DNA from: Halorientalis sp. | GTDB taxonomy: Archaea; Halobacteriota; Halobacteria; Halobacteriales; Haloarculaceae | Assembly (NCBI RefSeq): GCF_028275115.1 | Contig: NZ_JAQCNH010000092.1 | Location: 33,597-97,596, forward strand | Length of the DNA: 64,000 bases | Reading direction: 5' to 3' | In this document: piece after piece, positions 26,410 to 34,585 of the stretch | Position numbering within the stretch: position 1 is the stretch's first letter | How the letters are laid out: the number at the start of each line of letters is the position of its first letter | Program-made: the position numbers and the translations under genes | The notes under the pieces: model-generated | Told to the model about the DNA's origin: nothing | Databases searched by the model: none | The model's input: the letters and a program-made list of their open reading frames with translations, nothing else

Positions 26410-26865
26410 ATGGGTCAGACGACTCTCGACGACGACGATCTGTTCGACGAGGCTGCCTCGGAGATGCGCGAGGACGTCGAGGAATCGCTCGCGAACGCCC
26501 GCAGGGCACTGCCCGAGGGCGACGCCATTTGGGACGTGGACGCGGGCAACACCCTCGGTGTACTGAACGGCCTGCGGTCGGCACTGGACCCGGGCGAGGC
26601 ACGAGAGCACCTCACCGACGCCAAAAAGTGGTACACGATGGGCGAACGCGCCGACGCTTTCGAGGACGCCGACGACCTCGCCGAGGAGATCGAGACGCTC
26701 CAAGAGATGTTCGAGGACATCGAAACTGCGCACGAGCAGGTGAGCGACCTCGCCAGCACCGTGCCGGAACTGCGTGGTTCGCTGGACGACGCTCACGCGG
26801 CAACCGAAGACGAGTCCGAGGCCGACGCCGACAGCGACGCCGAGGAAGCCGAAGCCGCCGACTAG
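26410..26865 (+). CDS. DUF5790 family protein
   Basis: 151 residues, soluble, very acidic. An N-terminal helical region (TLDDDDLFDEAASEMREDVEESL) is followed by WDVDAGNTLGVLNGLRSAL, a DAKKWYTMGERADAF segment and a coiled coil, then an Asp/Glu/Ala tail. The family is confined to haloarchaea and uncharacterised; the coiled coil suggests an oligomer or scaffold. The stop overlaps the convergent creatininase-family gene by 4 nt. Confidence 0.8.
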   Translation: MGQTTLDDDDLFDEAASEMREDVEESLANARRALPEGDAIWDVDAGNTLGVLNGLRSALDPGEAREHLTDAKKWYTMGERADAFEDADDLAEEIETLQEMFEDIETAHEQVSDLASTVPELRGSLDDAHAATEDESEADADSDAEEAEAAD

Positions 26866-27611
26866 CGGTGGTCGGGCAGCCCCGTGTCGCGGTTCGACAC
26901 TCGTTCCAGTAGCGCCGACAGTGCCGTCGCCGCCTCCTCGACCAGTTGTTTCCCCAGGTCTGTGTTCCCTCCACGAGGGTCGCCCACCGTCCCGTTCTCG
27001 CTGAACTCCGCGCTGTCGTGCGCCAGATTCACTCCGCTCTCCCACTCGCCCCAGCCGTCGGCTCCCCCTTCGGCCGCCTCGTCCAGTCGGTCCTCGTTGA
27101 CCAGTTCGGGGTGGAGATGCCGGAGTACGCTTGTTTCTAGAGGGCCGCCGTGGCCCATCGTCACCTCCTCGGGGTCGACGGCGTCGAACCAGGTGAACGC
27201 GGCCGCGTAGCCGTCGGAGTGGCGGGTGACGCGAGCGGCGGTCTCTCGGAGCGCGGCGACGTTGCCGCCGTGCCCGTTGACGAGCACGGTCTTGGACCAG
27301 CCGTGAGACCGCAGGCTTCCGACGGTCTCGCGGACGTAGTCCCGGAAGGTGTCCTCGCTCACCCACAGTGTTCCGGTGAACTGGCGGTGTTCCTCGGCGA
27401 CGCCGACCGGGATTGGCGGTGCGACCACGACGGACTCGTCGGCATCGTCCTCGTACCGCTCCGCGCCGGCCTCGGCGACGGCCTCGGCGGTGATGTAGTC
27501 CGTCCCGAGCGGGGCGTGGGGGCCGTGCTGTTCGGTACTGCCGACCGGGAGGACGGCCAGGTCGGGGTCGGCGGCGTCGACATCGGTCCAGGTGGCCTCG
27601 GCGAGGTGCAT
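26862..27611 (-). CDS. Creatininase-family metal-dependent amide hydrolase
   Basis: 249 residues from ATG 27611 (MHLAEATWTDVD). Metal ligands of the family are visible: E and H in PVGSTEQHGPHAPLGTD and H in VNGHGGN, plus MGHGGPLETS. Creatininase relatives open cyclic or linear amides; the archaeal ArfB formamide hydrolase of riboflavin/F420 biosynthesis is one, and haloarchaea make F420, so ArfB is a reasonable candidate but not proven. A minus-strand TATA-like word (ttatag, about 27680) lies 70 nt upstream, so a short leader is likely. Confidence 0.8.
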   Translation of the reverse strand: MHLAEATWTDVDAADPDLAVLPVGSTEQHGPHAPLGTDYITAEAVAEAGAERYEDDADESVVVAPPIPVGVAEEHRQFTGTLWVSEDTFRDYVRETVGSLRSHGWSKTVLVNGHGGNVAALRETAARVTRHSDGYAAAFTWFDAVDPEEVTMGHGGPLETSVLRHLHPELVNEDRLDEAAEGGADGWGEWESGVNLAHDSAEFSENGTVGDPRGGNTDLGKQLVEEAATALSALLERVSNRDTGLPDHR

Positions 27612-27990
27612 CACCTGACTCCTCGGCCGGCGGCCACGTAAGCGCCCCGGCACGGGACAGGACCGCCGAGCGGGACCACTACTATAAGCCACAGTCTCTA
27701 TTCGCTGGCGCTCACGAGAGCGCGTACGCCGACCTGTGACCCGACGTTGCCGTCGCGGCCGCGGTCAGTCCCCTCCTGCTGATCGCGCCCCGTCGCTGTA
27801 GCCCGTCCGGAGTTGGGGAGTCGAAACGAGTACGCGAACCCGCGTAGGGTCACGAGTCACCGGTCGAACGCGACGAGATAAAAAGCGGCCGCACTCCACC
27901 GGTACGGCGTTCGTCGAATAAGCCGGCGTGGTCGGTCGTCGCCGTCGTCCGGACGCCGACCGCGGTTTGGCCCGCTCCGGTCCGGACGGA
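27612..27990. other. Intergenic region between head of creatininase gene and tail of ABC gene
   Basis: Holds the creatininase promoter region near 27680. The remainder to 27990 shows no coding bias in any frame and no recognised RNA. Confidence 0.4.
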
Positions 27991-29934
27991 TTAGTCGTCG
28001 TCGGACTCCGTCTTCGCCCGTCGCTTCGTCGCCCGCTGGACGAAATCCTCCGGCAACTCCTCAATCTCACCGGCCTGGACCGCCCAGAGGTTGGCGTAGA
28101 GCCCGTTCTCTGCCAACAACTCTCCGTGACTTCCGCGCTCGACGATCTGTCCGTCTTCGAGGACGACGATCCGGTCTGCGTCCCTGATAGTCGAGAGTCG
28201 GTGGGCGATGGCGAAGGTCGTGCGGTCCTCGGCGAGCCGGTCCAGCGAACGCTGGATGAGCATCTCCGTCTCGGTGTCCACGTCGCTGGTCGCCTCGTCC
28301 AGCACCAGAATCTCGGGGTCTTTGAGAACTGCCCGGGCGATGGCGATACGCTGGCGCTGGCCGCCCGAGAGCTTCACACCACGCTCGCCGACTTCGGTGT
28401 CGTACCCTTCCGGGAGATTCGTGATGAACTCGTGGGCCTCGGCGCGTTTCGCAGCCTCGATTATCTCCTGTCTGCTGGCGTCGAAGGTACCGTACCTGAT
28501 GTTCTCGGCGACCGTCCCGTAGAACAGGAACGTCTCCTGGCTGACGTAGCCGACGGTCTCGCGAAGACTCTGAATCGTCACGTCCCGGACGTCTTGGCCG
28601 TCGACACGAATCGTCCCCTCGCCCACGTCGTACATCCGCATGAGCAACTTCAGTACGGTGGACTTCCCTGCGCCCGTTGGGCCGACCAGCGCGAACGTCT
28701 CGCCGCCATCGACCTCGAAAGAGATATCCTCGAGAACCGGCTCGTCGTCGCTATCGTACGAGAAACCGACGTTCTCGTACTCGACGCGTCCCTCGTCGAG
28801 GACGAGTTCCTCCGCGTCCGGCTCCTCGGCGATGCGGGCGGGCGTGTCCATCAGACCGAAGATACGCTCGGCGGAGGCCCGTGCCCGCTGGTACATGTTG
28901 ATGATCTGTCCGAACTGTGCCATCGGCCAAATGAACCGCTGTGTCAGGAGAATGAACGTGACGAACTCCCCCGTCGAGAGCGGCAGGGTGAACAGCCACG
29001 GCGCCTGCCCGGTATTCGTGACCGATACCACCCAGAACCCGCCGATGGCGAACGTGAGGACGAACCCGACGCCGGAGATGATCCGCAGGCCCGGGAAGAA
29101 GACGATCCGGGTCTTGATCGCCCCCCAGTTCGCATCGAAGTAGCCCTGTGACGCGTCTTCGACGCGGTCGGACTCGTATGACTCGGTGTTCGCACTCTTG
29201 ATGACCTGAATCCCGCCGAGATTGTTCTCTAGACGCGAGTTGACCTTCCCGACGGAGGACCGAACGTCGGCGTACTTCGGCTGAATCGTCTTGATGAACC
29301 GGTAGGTGAAGTATGCGATGAGCGGCACCGGAACGAGTGCAACCAGTGCGAGTTGCCAGTTGATCCAAAAGAGGATACCGGCGATCCCCAACACCATGAC
29401 TGCGAGCCGGAACGCGGAGTTCATCCCGTCGTTGAGAAAGTTCTCTAGCCTGTTGACATCGTTCGAGAGGATGGACATCATCTCGCCGGTCTGCTTGGCG
29501 GCGAAAAAGTCCATGTTCAGCCGTTGCATCTTGTCGTACGTGTCGGTCCGGATATTGTGTTGGATGCGCTGTGCGAACGCGTTCCACCCCCAGTTTCGCA
29601 CCCAGTGGAACCCGGCCCCGAGGAGGAAGGCGACGCCGATGATACCGATTGTTAGGATCAACTGCTCCGTCTGAGTCGTCGGCAGCCACGCCTGCGGAAC
29701 GCCGAGCAGGCTGTAGGCTCTCTCACCACGGATGATAGCGTCGATCGCGAGACCGAGAAGGACTGGGGGTAACAAATCGAGCAGGCGAGCGGCGATGCTA
29801 GCGGCCAAGCCAACGCTGAACGCACCCGCGTTCTCCCGGCCATACTCGGCGAACAGTCGCCGCATCGGGTTGTCGGTCCGCTCGCGTGCTTCCTCGAACG
29901 GGTCGTCGTCTGTGTCGGCCGCACCGATATCCAT
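27991..29934 (-). CDS. ABC exporter, fused permease and ATPase
   Basis: 647 residues from ATG 29934 (MDIGAADTDDD). Six membrane helices occupy about 40-345 (type IV exporter fold), and the nucleotide-binding domain has Walker A GPTGAGKST, Q-loop (YVSQETFLFYGTV), signature LSGGQRQ, Walker B ILVLDEATS and H-loop AIAHRLS. One half-transporter, so it should work as a homodimer; related proteins export lipids, drugs or peptides. The upstream in-frame extension to 29970 is dispensable. No substrate hint from neighbours. Confidence 0.92.
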   Translation of the reverse strand: MDIGAADTDDDPFEEARERTDNPMRRLFAEYGRENAGAFSVGLAASIAARLLDLLPPVLLGLAIDAIIRGERAYSLLGVPQAWLPTTQTEQLILTIGIIGVAFLLGAGFHWVRNWGWNAFAQRIQHNIRTDTYDKMQRLNMDFFAAKQTGEMMSILSNDVNRLENFLNDGMNSAFRLAVMVLGIAGILFWINWQLALVALVPVPLIAYFTYRFIKTIQPKYADVRSSVGKVNSRLENNLGGIQVIKSANTESYESDRVEDASQGYFDANWGAIKTRIVFFPGLRIISGVGFVLTFAIGGFWVVSVTNTGQAPWLFTLPLSTGEFVTFILLTQRFIWPMAQFGQIINMYQRARASAERIFGLMDTPARIAEEPDAEELVLDEGRVEYENVGFSYDSDDEPVLEDISFEVDGGETFALVGPTGAGKSTVLKLLMRMYDVGEGTIRVDGQDVRDVTIQSLRETVGYVSQETFLFYGTVAENIRYGTFDASRQEIIEAAKRAEAHEFITNLPEGYDTEVGERGVKLSGGQRQRIAIARAVLKDPEILVLDEATSDVDTETEMLIQRSLDRLAEDRTTFAIAHRLSTIRDADRIVVLEDGQIVERGSHGELLAENGLYANLWAVQAGEIEELPEDFVQRATKRRAKTESDDD

Positions 29935-29994
29935 CACTAGTTGAACGTGCTGAATCCGCAAAAGCCCCACGTTTGAGGACGCTGCCCCGCTGTC

Positions 29995-30651
29995 TCAGCT
30001 CACGCCGCCGGGATTCGGCGTCGCATCTGACGCCGCAACCCGAGCCGGGATTGCCACTGTATCACCCACCGACAACCCAGTCCGGTTGGCGTAGCCGCGA
30101 TTCACCTCAAGCACGTACTGCCCCGACCCCGGGTAGCGGGTGAGGTTCGTCTCGGCCACACCAGGTTCGGTGGGGGCGTGATGGATGGTTGTGACTGTGC
30201 CGTTGGCCGCGACGAAGAGGATGTCTAGCGGAAAGTCCATATCCCGCATAACGTAGGTGCGCGTACCGGAGGACTGGTAGACGAACAGCATCCCCTCACT
30301 GTCGTTCAACGCCTCGGTGTCGCTGAGGCCGGTGTAGCGCTCGCCGACGGTGTCGGCAATCGTCACCGTGACTCGCCCCAGCACGGTGGTGTTCTCGTCC
30401 CGGAGTTCGACCCGTGGTCGCCGCCGATCGTCGGTCCCGGTGTCGGGCATCGTGGTTCGAGGTTCGTCCGTGGTCGTAAGCGTCCCCGTCCCGGCGGTCG
30501 TTTCGGCGGGTGTCCCCGCGGCCTCGGGGCCGGACTGGCCGGCCGTTACTGACGTCGCTGTCGGTGTTCCGTCTGCGGGAGTCCCCGAACACCCCGCCAG
30601 GGGGAGACAGCAGAGTGCGAGAACGGCCGCCAGCGTCGCGCGTCGTGACAC
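29995..30651 (-). CDS. DUF192 lipoprotein
   Basis: 218 residues. Signal with lipobox (LPLAGC), a Thr/Gly-rich spacer to about residue 75, then a DUF192 domain with RYTGLSDTEALNDSEGMLFVY, FPLDILFVAANGTVTTIHH and YVLEVNRGYANRTGLSVGD. DUF192 is a small beta-barrel often found outside the cell; its role is unknown. It is a paralogue of the next gene on the same strand (30700-31203), which is anchored by a membrane helix instead of lipid. Confidence 0.85.
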   Translation of the reverse strand: MSRRATLAAVLALCCLPLAGCSGTPADGTPTATSVTAGQSGPEAAGTPAETTAGTGTLTTTDEPRTTMPDTGTDDRRRPRVELRDENTTVLGRVTVTIADTVGERYTGLSDTEALNDSEGMLFVYQSSGTRTYVMRDMDFPLDILFVAANGTVTTIHHAPTEPGVAETNLTRYPGSGQYVLEVNRGYANRTGLSVGDTVAIPARVAASDATPNPGGVS

Positions 30652-30699
30652 AACTGCACGTCGACGCGGGCTAGAATAAATCGTGCGGTCGGCGCGAAC

Positions 30700-31203
30700 T
30701 CAGCCCACACTGTCGGGAACTATGACGACGTCGCCCTCGTCGACTCCGGTCGCGTTCGCGTACCCCCGGGGAACTTCGAGCACGTACTGTCCGCGCCCCT
30801 CGTACTGGGTGAGTTCGTCGCCGCGCTCACCGGGTTCGGTCGAGGCGTGGTCGACCATCGTAACCGTCCCGTCGGGCGCGACAAAGAGGATGTCTATCGC
30901 AAAAGACATGTTCCGCATGACGTAGGCGCGACTGTCGACGCTTTCGTGGACGAACAGCATGCCCTCGCCGGAACCGAGGCTGGCGGTTTCGCTGAGACCG
31001 ACGTAGCGTTTGCGGTCGGTGTCGGCGATGCGCACGTCGACAGTGTCGAGTGTCGTTCCGTTCCCGTCCCGGACAGTGAGCGTGGCGTTCTCGTAGTCAC
31101 TCGGCTCCAGCGGGGGCGCGAGGACGCCGGACTGGATCACCAGCGCGACAGCGATGACGAGGAGCAACCCCGTCGTGAGTGCGGTGACGGCCCGAGACGA
31201 CAT
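30700..31203 (-). CDS. DUF192 protein with N-terminal membrane anchor
   Basis: 167 residues: one uncleaved hydrophobic segment (ALTTGLLLVIAVALVI, residues 7-23) and an outside DUF192 domain with KRYVGLSETASLGSGEGMLFVH, FAIDILFVAPDGTVTMVDHA and YVLEVPRGYANATGVDEGD. The domain lines up along its whole length with the DUF192 lipoprotein downstream, so the pair arose by tandem duplication and then changed how each copy is tethered. Probably co-transcribed, with a 48-nt gap. Confidence 0.85.
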   Translation of the reverse strand: MSSRAVTALTTGLLLVIAVALVIQSGVLAPPLEPSDYENATLTVRDGNGTTLDTVDVRIADTDRKRYVGLSETASLGSGEGMLFVHESVDSRAYVMRNMSFAIDILFVAPDGTVTMVDHASTEPGERGDELTQYEGRGQYVLEVPRGYANATGVDEGDVVIVPDSVG

Positions 31204-31287
31204 AATCGGATGGTGGACGGTCGGTAGCCTAAGACTGTCGACTCAGAAAGTAAGGGTTATTCTTCGGCGTGAATTTAGCCCGAATGC

Positions 31288-31361
31288 GGGTTCGTGGTCT
31301 AGTCGGTTATGACGCGGCCTTTACAAGGCCGAGACCGGTGGTTCGAATCCGCCCGAACCCA
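31288..31361 (+). tRNA. tRNA-Val (TAC)
   Basis: Acceptor gggttcg/cgaaccc, discriminator A, D arm gtctagtcggttatgac, anticodon stem cggcc/ggccg with loop tttacaa (TAC), T arm ggtgg-ttcgaat-ccgcc. 74 nt, no intron, no encoded CCA. Confidence 0.94.
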
Positions 31362-31713
31362 CTCGTTTTGCGGCGAGCAACTCGCGAGCAGCCGAAAAAG
31401 CGTTCGCGTTCGGCCCGACGCCGGCGTCGGCGTTCGTCGTGCGGCGGACGCCCCGCGCTTCAACGGCCCGCTCGCGGCGTTTGGCGTTCCTGGTCGAGTG
31501 TTCTCCGTCTCCCACCGGGACCCTCTCCAGCCCCGCATTCCACGATGCGTGCACGGTGGACGGCAAAACCCCCTTTTGCCCGAACTGATGCTCGTTGTCT
31601 GGTCACGTGGTGACGGGCAGCGGCCGACACGGGCTCACGACTCCGACTTCCGACCGGGCTTTCGAAATCCTTTTTTCTACCACCTGCAACTGTCGGGATG
31701 CGCACGACGGCGC
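31362..31713. other. Spacer between tRNA-Val and tRNA-Phe
   Basis: No gene seen; frames open here are G+C artefacts. The end, cgaaatccttttttctacc at 31661-31681, fits a BRE/TATA region for tRNA-Phe. Confidence 0.45.
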
Positions 31714-31787
31714 GCCGCCTTAGCTCAGACTGGGAGAGCACTCGACTGAAGATCGAGCTGTCCCCCGTTCAAATCGGGGAGGCGGCA
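31714..31787 (+). tRNA. tRNA-Phe (GAA)
   Basis: Acceptor gccgcct/aggcggc, discriminator A, D arm gctcagactgggagagc, anticodon stem ctcga/tcgag with loop ctgaaga (GAA), T arm ccccg-ttcaaat-cgggg. 74 nt, no intron. Its last 11 bases plus one recur at 34400-34411. Confidence 0.95.
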
Positions 31788-31788
31788 T
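31777..31788 (+). repeat. Candidate att site (tRNA-Phe 3' end)
   Basis: gggaggcggcat; the copy that completes the intact tRNA-Phe gene. Confidence 0.45.
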
Positions 31789-31892
31789 TATACTCACAGT
31801 TCACATGCCCGCTAGCACGGTGTGTGCAGCGGGTGCCCGGGAAGCGACTCTATATTGGATACCGCTCGCGAATCTCTGATTTCTCGGTTCCG

Positions 31893-32369
31893 TCACCTGG
31901 CATCGCCGAGTCGGTCGGCGAGCGCATCCATCATTTCCCACAGGAGGCCAGTCACCGACCGTCCGTCGAACGAAACAGGCAGGTAGGTGGACTCGTCGCT
32001 CGTGTCGTCCCGTTCCTGATAGTGGAGCAAGCCGTCGACGTGTGGGTTCGGTTCGCAGTGGAATCCACAGTCGAGACCGTCTGACTCGCTGTAATGGAGG
32101 GTGTAGTACGCCCGAATCGGTGTTCGCTTCCAGGTGTCGCTCTCACGATCAGTTGCGTCGGGCCCAGGTGACGGATTCGGGATCCACGTCACCCGGAGCG
32201 ACGCTGTCTCCGCTGAGCGACCGAACCACGACGGGTCGAGTGTCGCTCGTAGTTCCCGATATGCATCCGGTGGGTCCCCCTCGACAGATCGAACGGCCGG
32301 GTGTCGCGCCAACTCGCCGCGTAACTCGCGGAGGATGCGGTGTCGGTCCCGGCCAGAATCCGCCGTCAT
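31893..32369 (-). CDS. Partner of wHTH protein, unknown function
   Basis: 158 residues, soluble. An N-terminal basic helix (RDRHRILRELRGELARHPAV) leads into a mixed domain with SLRVTWIPNPSP, YYTLHYSESDG and DCGFHCEPNPHVDGLLHYQ; the latter has Cys and His residues spaced like a metal site but no known motif. ATG 32369 overlaps the stop of the wHTH gene (4 nt), so the two are coupled and probably form a complex. Two-gene units like this recur in haloarchaea with unknown role; a toxin-antitoxin or regulatory pair is possible. Confidence 0.7.
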   Translation of the reverse strand: MTADSGRDRHRILRELRGELARHPAVRSVEGDPPDAYRELRATLDPSWFGRSAETASLRVTWIPNPSPGPDATDRESDTWKRTPIRAYYTLHYSESDGLDCGFHCEPNPHVDGLLHYQERDDTSDESTYLPVSFDGRSVTGLLWEMMDALADRLGDAR

Positions 32370-32908
32370 ACTGTGATCGATGACAGATCGGCTGACCAGG
32401 TATCGTAGTTCTCGATGGCGTCCTGCACGAGCGAGAGTCGGTAGCGAGCCAGTTCCCAGTCGCTCGCGACCGCGACGAGTTCGTGCGCCCGTTCGGCAGA
32501 GACATCACTGTCGGCCGCTCGTTCACGCAAGGCCGCCGGGGAATCAGCGTCGTACTCGGCTTCCCACGCCGCAATGTCGTCTTTCAATTCGGCGGCCTGC
32601 TCCGACAGTTCGCGTTTCGTCGTCTCCTGGAGCAACTCTCTGACATCCCGGAGTCGCGTGTACAGCGGGTCCGGATAGTAGTGGCGGGTCCCATCGTTCT
32701 CAGTCGCTGTCACCACGCCGAGGTCGATGAGCCGGCGCAGGTGGTCCCGGGCCGTATTCGGGGAGACGGCCGCTTCCGTTGCAATCCACGACGCTGGCCG
32801 CGGTTCCGAGAGCGTCATCGTGACCGACTTCACCCGGTCGAACGCCGACGCGTGGTCTTTCCACGTCTCGACCCAGTCGGCCTCGCCGGGTGGATCTTCG
32901 GGCGACAT
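32366..32908 (-). CDS. Winged-helix DNA-binding regulator (DUF7342-like)
   Basis: 180 residues from ATG 32908. A helix-turn-helix lies at about residues 35-85 (ASWIATEAAVSPNTARDHLRRLIDLGVV) with wing sequence DGTRHYYPD, then a long helical C-terminal half that could dimerise or bind the partner protein. I start at 32908 because a TATA box sits 24-31 nt upstream; an in-frame ATG at 32974 lies before that box. Likely autoregulates the operon. The partner gene follows with a 4-nt overlap. Confidence 0.75.
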   Translation of the reverse strand: MSPEDPPGEADWVETWKDHASAFDRVKSVTMTLSEPRPASWIATEAAVSPNTARDHLRRLIDLGVVTATENDGTRHYYPDPLYTRLRDVRELLQETTKRELSEQAAELKDDIAAWEAEYDADSPAALRERAADSDVSAERAHELVAVASDWELARYRLSLVQDAIENYDTWSADLSSITV

Positions 32909-32931
32909 ACTCGATAGCACTCGTTCGAGCG

Positions 32932-32939
32932 TAATATTT
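32932..32939 (-). promoter_or_regulatory. TATA box of the wHTH operon
   Basis: Minus-strand aaatatta at leaderless distance from ATG 32908; it argues against the longer start at 32974. Confidence 0.55.
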
Positions 32940-33124
32940 CTACTCCTCCGCAAATTATTGCGCGGGTCTGCCATTGATAGCTTCGGAGTCCTGTCGATTC
33001 GGACCCGTCAATTGTTGTATATTGGCCATGGTGACCAGGTAGTGAGACCTGCTGGAAAATAGTAAAATCGAGACTAGTAAAACCGCGATTTAGATAATCT
33101 GAAGCATATCAGAACAAGCAACAT

Positions 33125-33400
33125 GAACTCGGTGTCGTCGGCCTCGCGAGTAACGGGACACTCGTCGCAGGCGAGTGCAGGTACACCAGCCGCGAGATGA
33201 CCGAGGGAAATCTCACTGACCTCAAGCGGAGTATGTCACAGGTTCAGTGGTCGCAACCGAACGGGAGCGACCGCGAGGAGCACTACTGCTGTTTCTGCCG
33301 CTCCGGATTTTCCGATGACCTGTAACAGGTGGCTGCGGAACGTGACGACGTGTCACTGTTCACGCCCAGCGACATCGTGCCGGGCGGTATCGATGGGTGA
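33125..33400 (+). pseudogene. 3' remnant of DEXX-box ATPase with DUF234 nuclease-like end
   Basis: One frame reads ELGVVGLASNGTLVAGECRYT ... SREMTEGNLTDLKRSMSQVQWSQP ... EEHYCCFCRSGFSDDL, then TAA, then QVAAERDDVSLFTPSDIV to TGA at 33398. This is the C-terminal DUF234 (PD-(D/E)XK-like) part of archaeal AAA ATPases, where V-G-E-C-[KR] is the nuclease core. The ATPase part is missing upstream and a stop replaces a Gln codon. Fragment of a lost gene within the tRNA-Phe island. Confidence 0.65.
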
Positions 33401-33450
33401 CAACGAGGTGTCCTCCAGTGTGCTCGGCAGCGGTGTGCTGTCGTGTGGTA

Positions 33451-34251
33451 TCAGGCATTGTATCGATCCTCAAGATCGTCGAGCGCGCGCCGGAACTGCT
33501 CGTTGTTGATTCGTGGCTCCGTCGTTGCTCGCGCCTTCAGCACGCCGGCGTACGTGTCGAACGCCTCGGGAGCCGGATCGGTCGCGAGGATACACGCCAC
33601 GTAGCCATCAAGTGCCCGCTGGATGGCCCGTGCGTAGTGATCGTAGGCACCGTCGACCAGGTTGTATCGCTCGTCGACCTCCTCGAAGAGTGCTCGGTAG
33701 ACGGTGGCGGCCGCGAGATACCGGTCGCGATCGCGGTACTCCTCGGCACTCTCGAAAAACCGCAAAAAATCGATGGCTTCGAACACGACCGGATCAGCGT
33801 GTGCCTCGAACAAATCGCCGATCTCCTCGCGGTACTCCTCGACCGATCTATGATCGTCGCCGAAGCGTACGAGAAACTGGTCGCGCAGCTCCGCGTTCTC
33901 GGCGAGTGCATCGCGGACGAACGCGCGTAGCTCCTCGGCGGATACGTCCGCGAGGACTGTCTCGATGTCCTCACTTTCGTCCCGTGGCGGGCTCGCGGCG
34001 ACATCCAGCAATACGGCGACGACGTGCTTGCAGTCGCCGCATCCGTCGTACGGACAGGTACACCGCGTTTCGAGGGCTCGCCCACCGAACTCGACAGTCA
34101 CGTCGTACGGATTCGACCCCCGGACTGTCGCCGTAACGAGGTCGTCGAATCGGTCGAGGCGCTGGATACGTCCCCTGTCACGGTAGTTCACACCGCGCTC
34201 GAAGACGGCATCGGTACACCGCTTCCGGATCGTCGCCTCGTCGACGTTCAT
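33451..34251 (-). CDS. SWIM zinc finger protein
   Basis: 266 residues from ATG 34251 (MNVDEATIRKRC). The SWIM motif C-x-C-x-n-C-x-H is at about residues 63-78 (CTCPYDGCGDCKH), preceded by a small beta domain (NYRDRGRIQRL ... VTVEFGG). The remainder is helical and repeat-like (YLAAATVYRALFEEVDERY). SWIM proteins bind DNA or proteins and are often near helicases or recombination genes; none is here. It is the last gene before the right candidate att repeat. The nearby in-frame ATG at 34272 is an alternative. Confidence 0.82.
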   Translation of the reverse strand: MNVDEATIRKRCTDAVFERGVNYRDRGRIQRLDRFDDLVTATVRGSNPYDVTVEFGGRALETRCTCPYDGCGDCKHVVAVLLDVAASPPRDESEDIETVLADVSAEELRAFVRDALAENAELRDQFLVRFGDDHRSVEEYREEIGDLFEAHADPVVFEAIDFLRFFESAEEYRDRDRYLAAATVYRALFEEVDERYNLVDGAYDHYARAIQRALDGYVACILATDPAPEAFDTYAGVLKARATTEPRINNEQFRRALDDLEDRYNA

Positions 34252-34550
34252 GTCTACGAGTATGCCACTCACAGTCGAACCGTTTCTGGTTCACTCGCCG
34301 CCAGTTGGTCGTCGGTATGGGTCGACCAGTTCGTGTAAAACATGAGTGTAGGTCAGCCGGAAACTGAATAACTGAAAATCATAAAACCGTCCGAATGCTG
34401 GGAGGCGGCATCTCTATCGCGAACAATTCGTGAGCGACAGAACAAAATACCGAGTGGGTCCAGATGGACTGTGCGTGTCTTCACTATCCCGGGCGGTTCT
34501 GTACGAGCGTTCCGCCGACATCGTTCCGCCGTGCTGGCAGAAACCGTAAA
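34252..34550. other. Right border of the candidate island, no gene
   Basis: A+T-richer than average, contains the second gggaggcggcat repeat at 34400-34411 and A+T-rich flank (aactgaaaatcataaaaccg). No gene seen on either strand. Confidence 0.4.
34400..34411 (+). repeat. Candidate att site, right copy
   Basis: gggaggcggcat, identical to the tRNA-Phe 3' end; the bases before it (ccgaatgct) are only loosely like the tRNA. Confidence 0.45.
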
Positions 34551-34560
34551 CCGATATAGT
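34551..34560 (+). promoter_or_regulatory. TATA box of the decayed PH-like gene
   Basis: ccgatatagt, 26-35 nt before ATG 34586 of the broken gene. Confidence 0.4.
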
Positions 34561-34585
34561 ATCGAGAACTACTGTTCGGATACAG

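Larger units (their letters stand above)
31777..34411 (+). mobile_element. Probable island integrated at the tRNA-Phe 3' end
   Basis: The 12-mer gggaggcggcat occurs at 31777-31788 (tRNA-Phe 3' end) and at 34400-34411 in direct orientation. Between them lie a wHTH/partner gene pair, an ATPase remnant with in-frame stop and a SWIM protein gene: accessory-type content. No integrase is visible, so the unit is either immobile now or was moved in trans. Borders rest on the repeat alone. Confidence 0.45.

Noticed and set aside
28751..29689. Long minus-strand frame within the ABC exporter gene
   Set aside because: Same strand, wrong frame; the exporter frame has all Walker and signature motifs.
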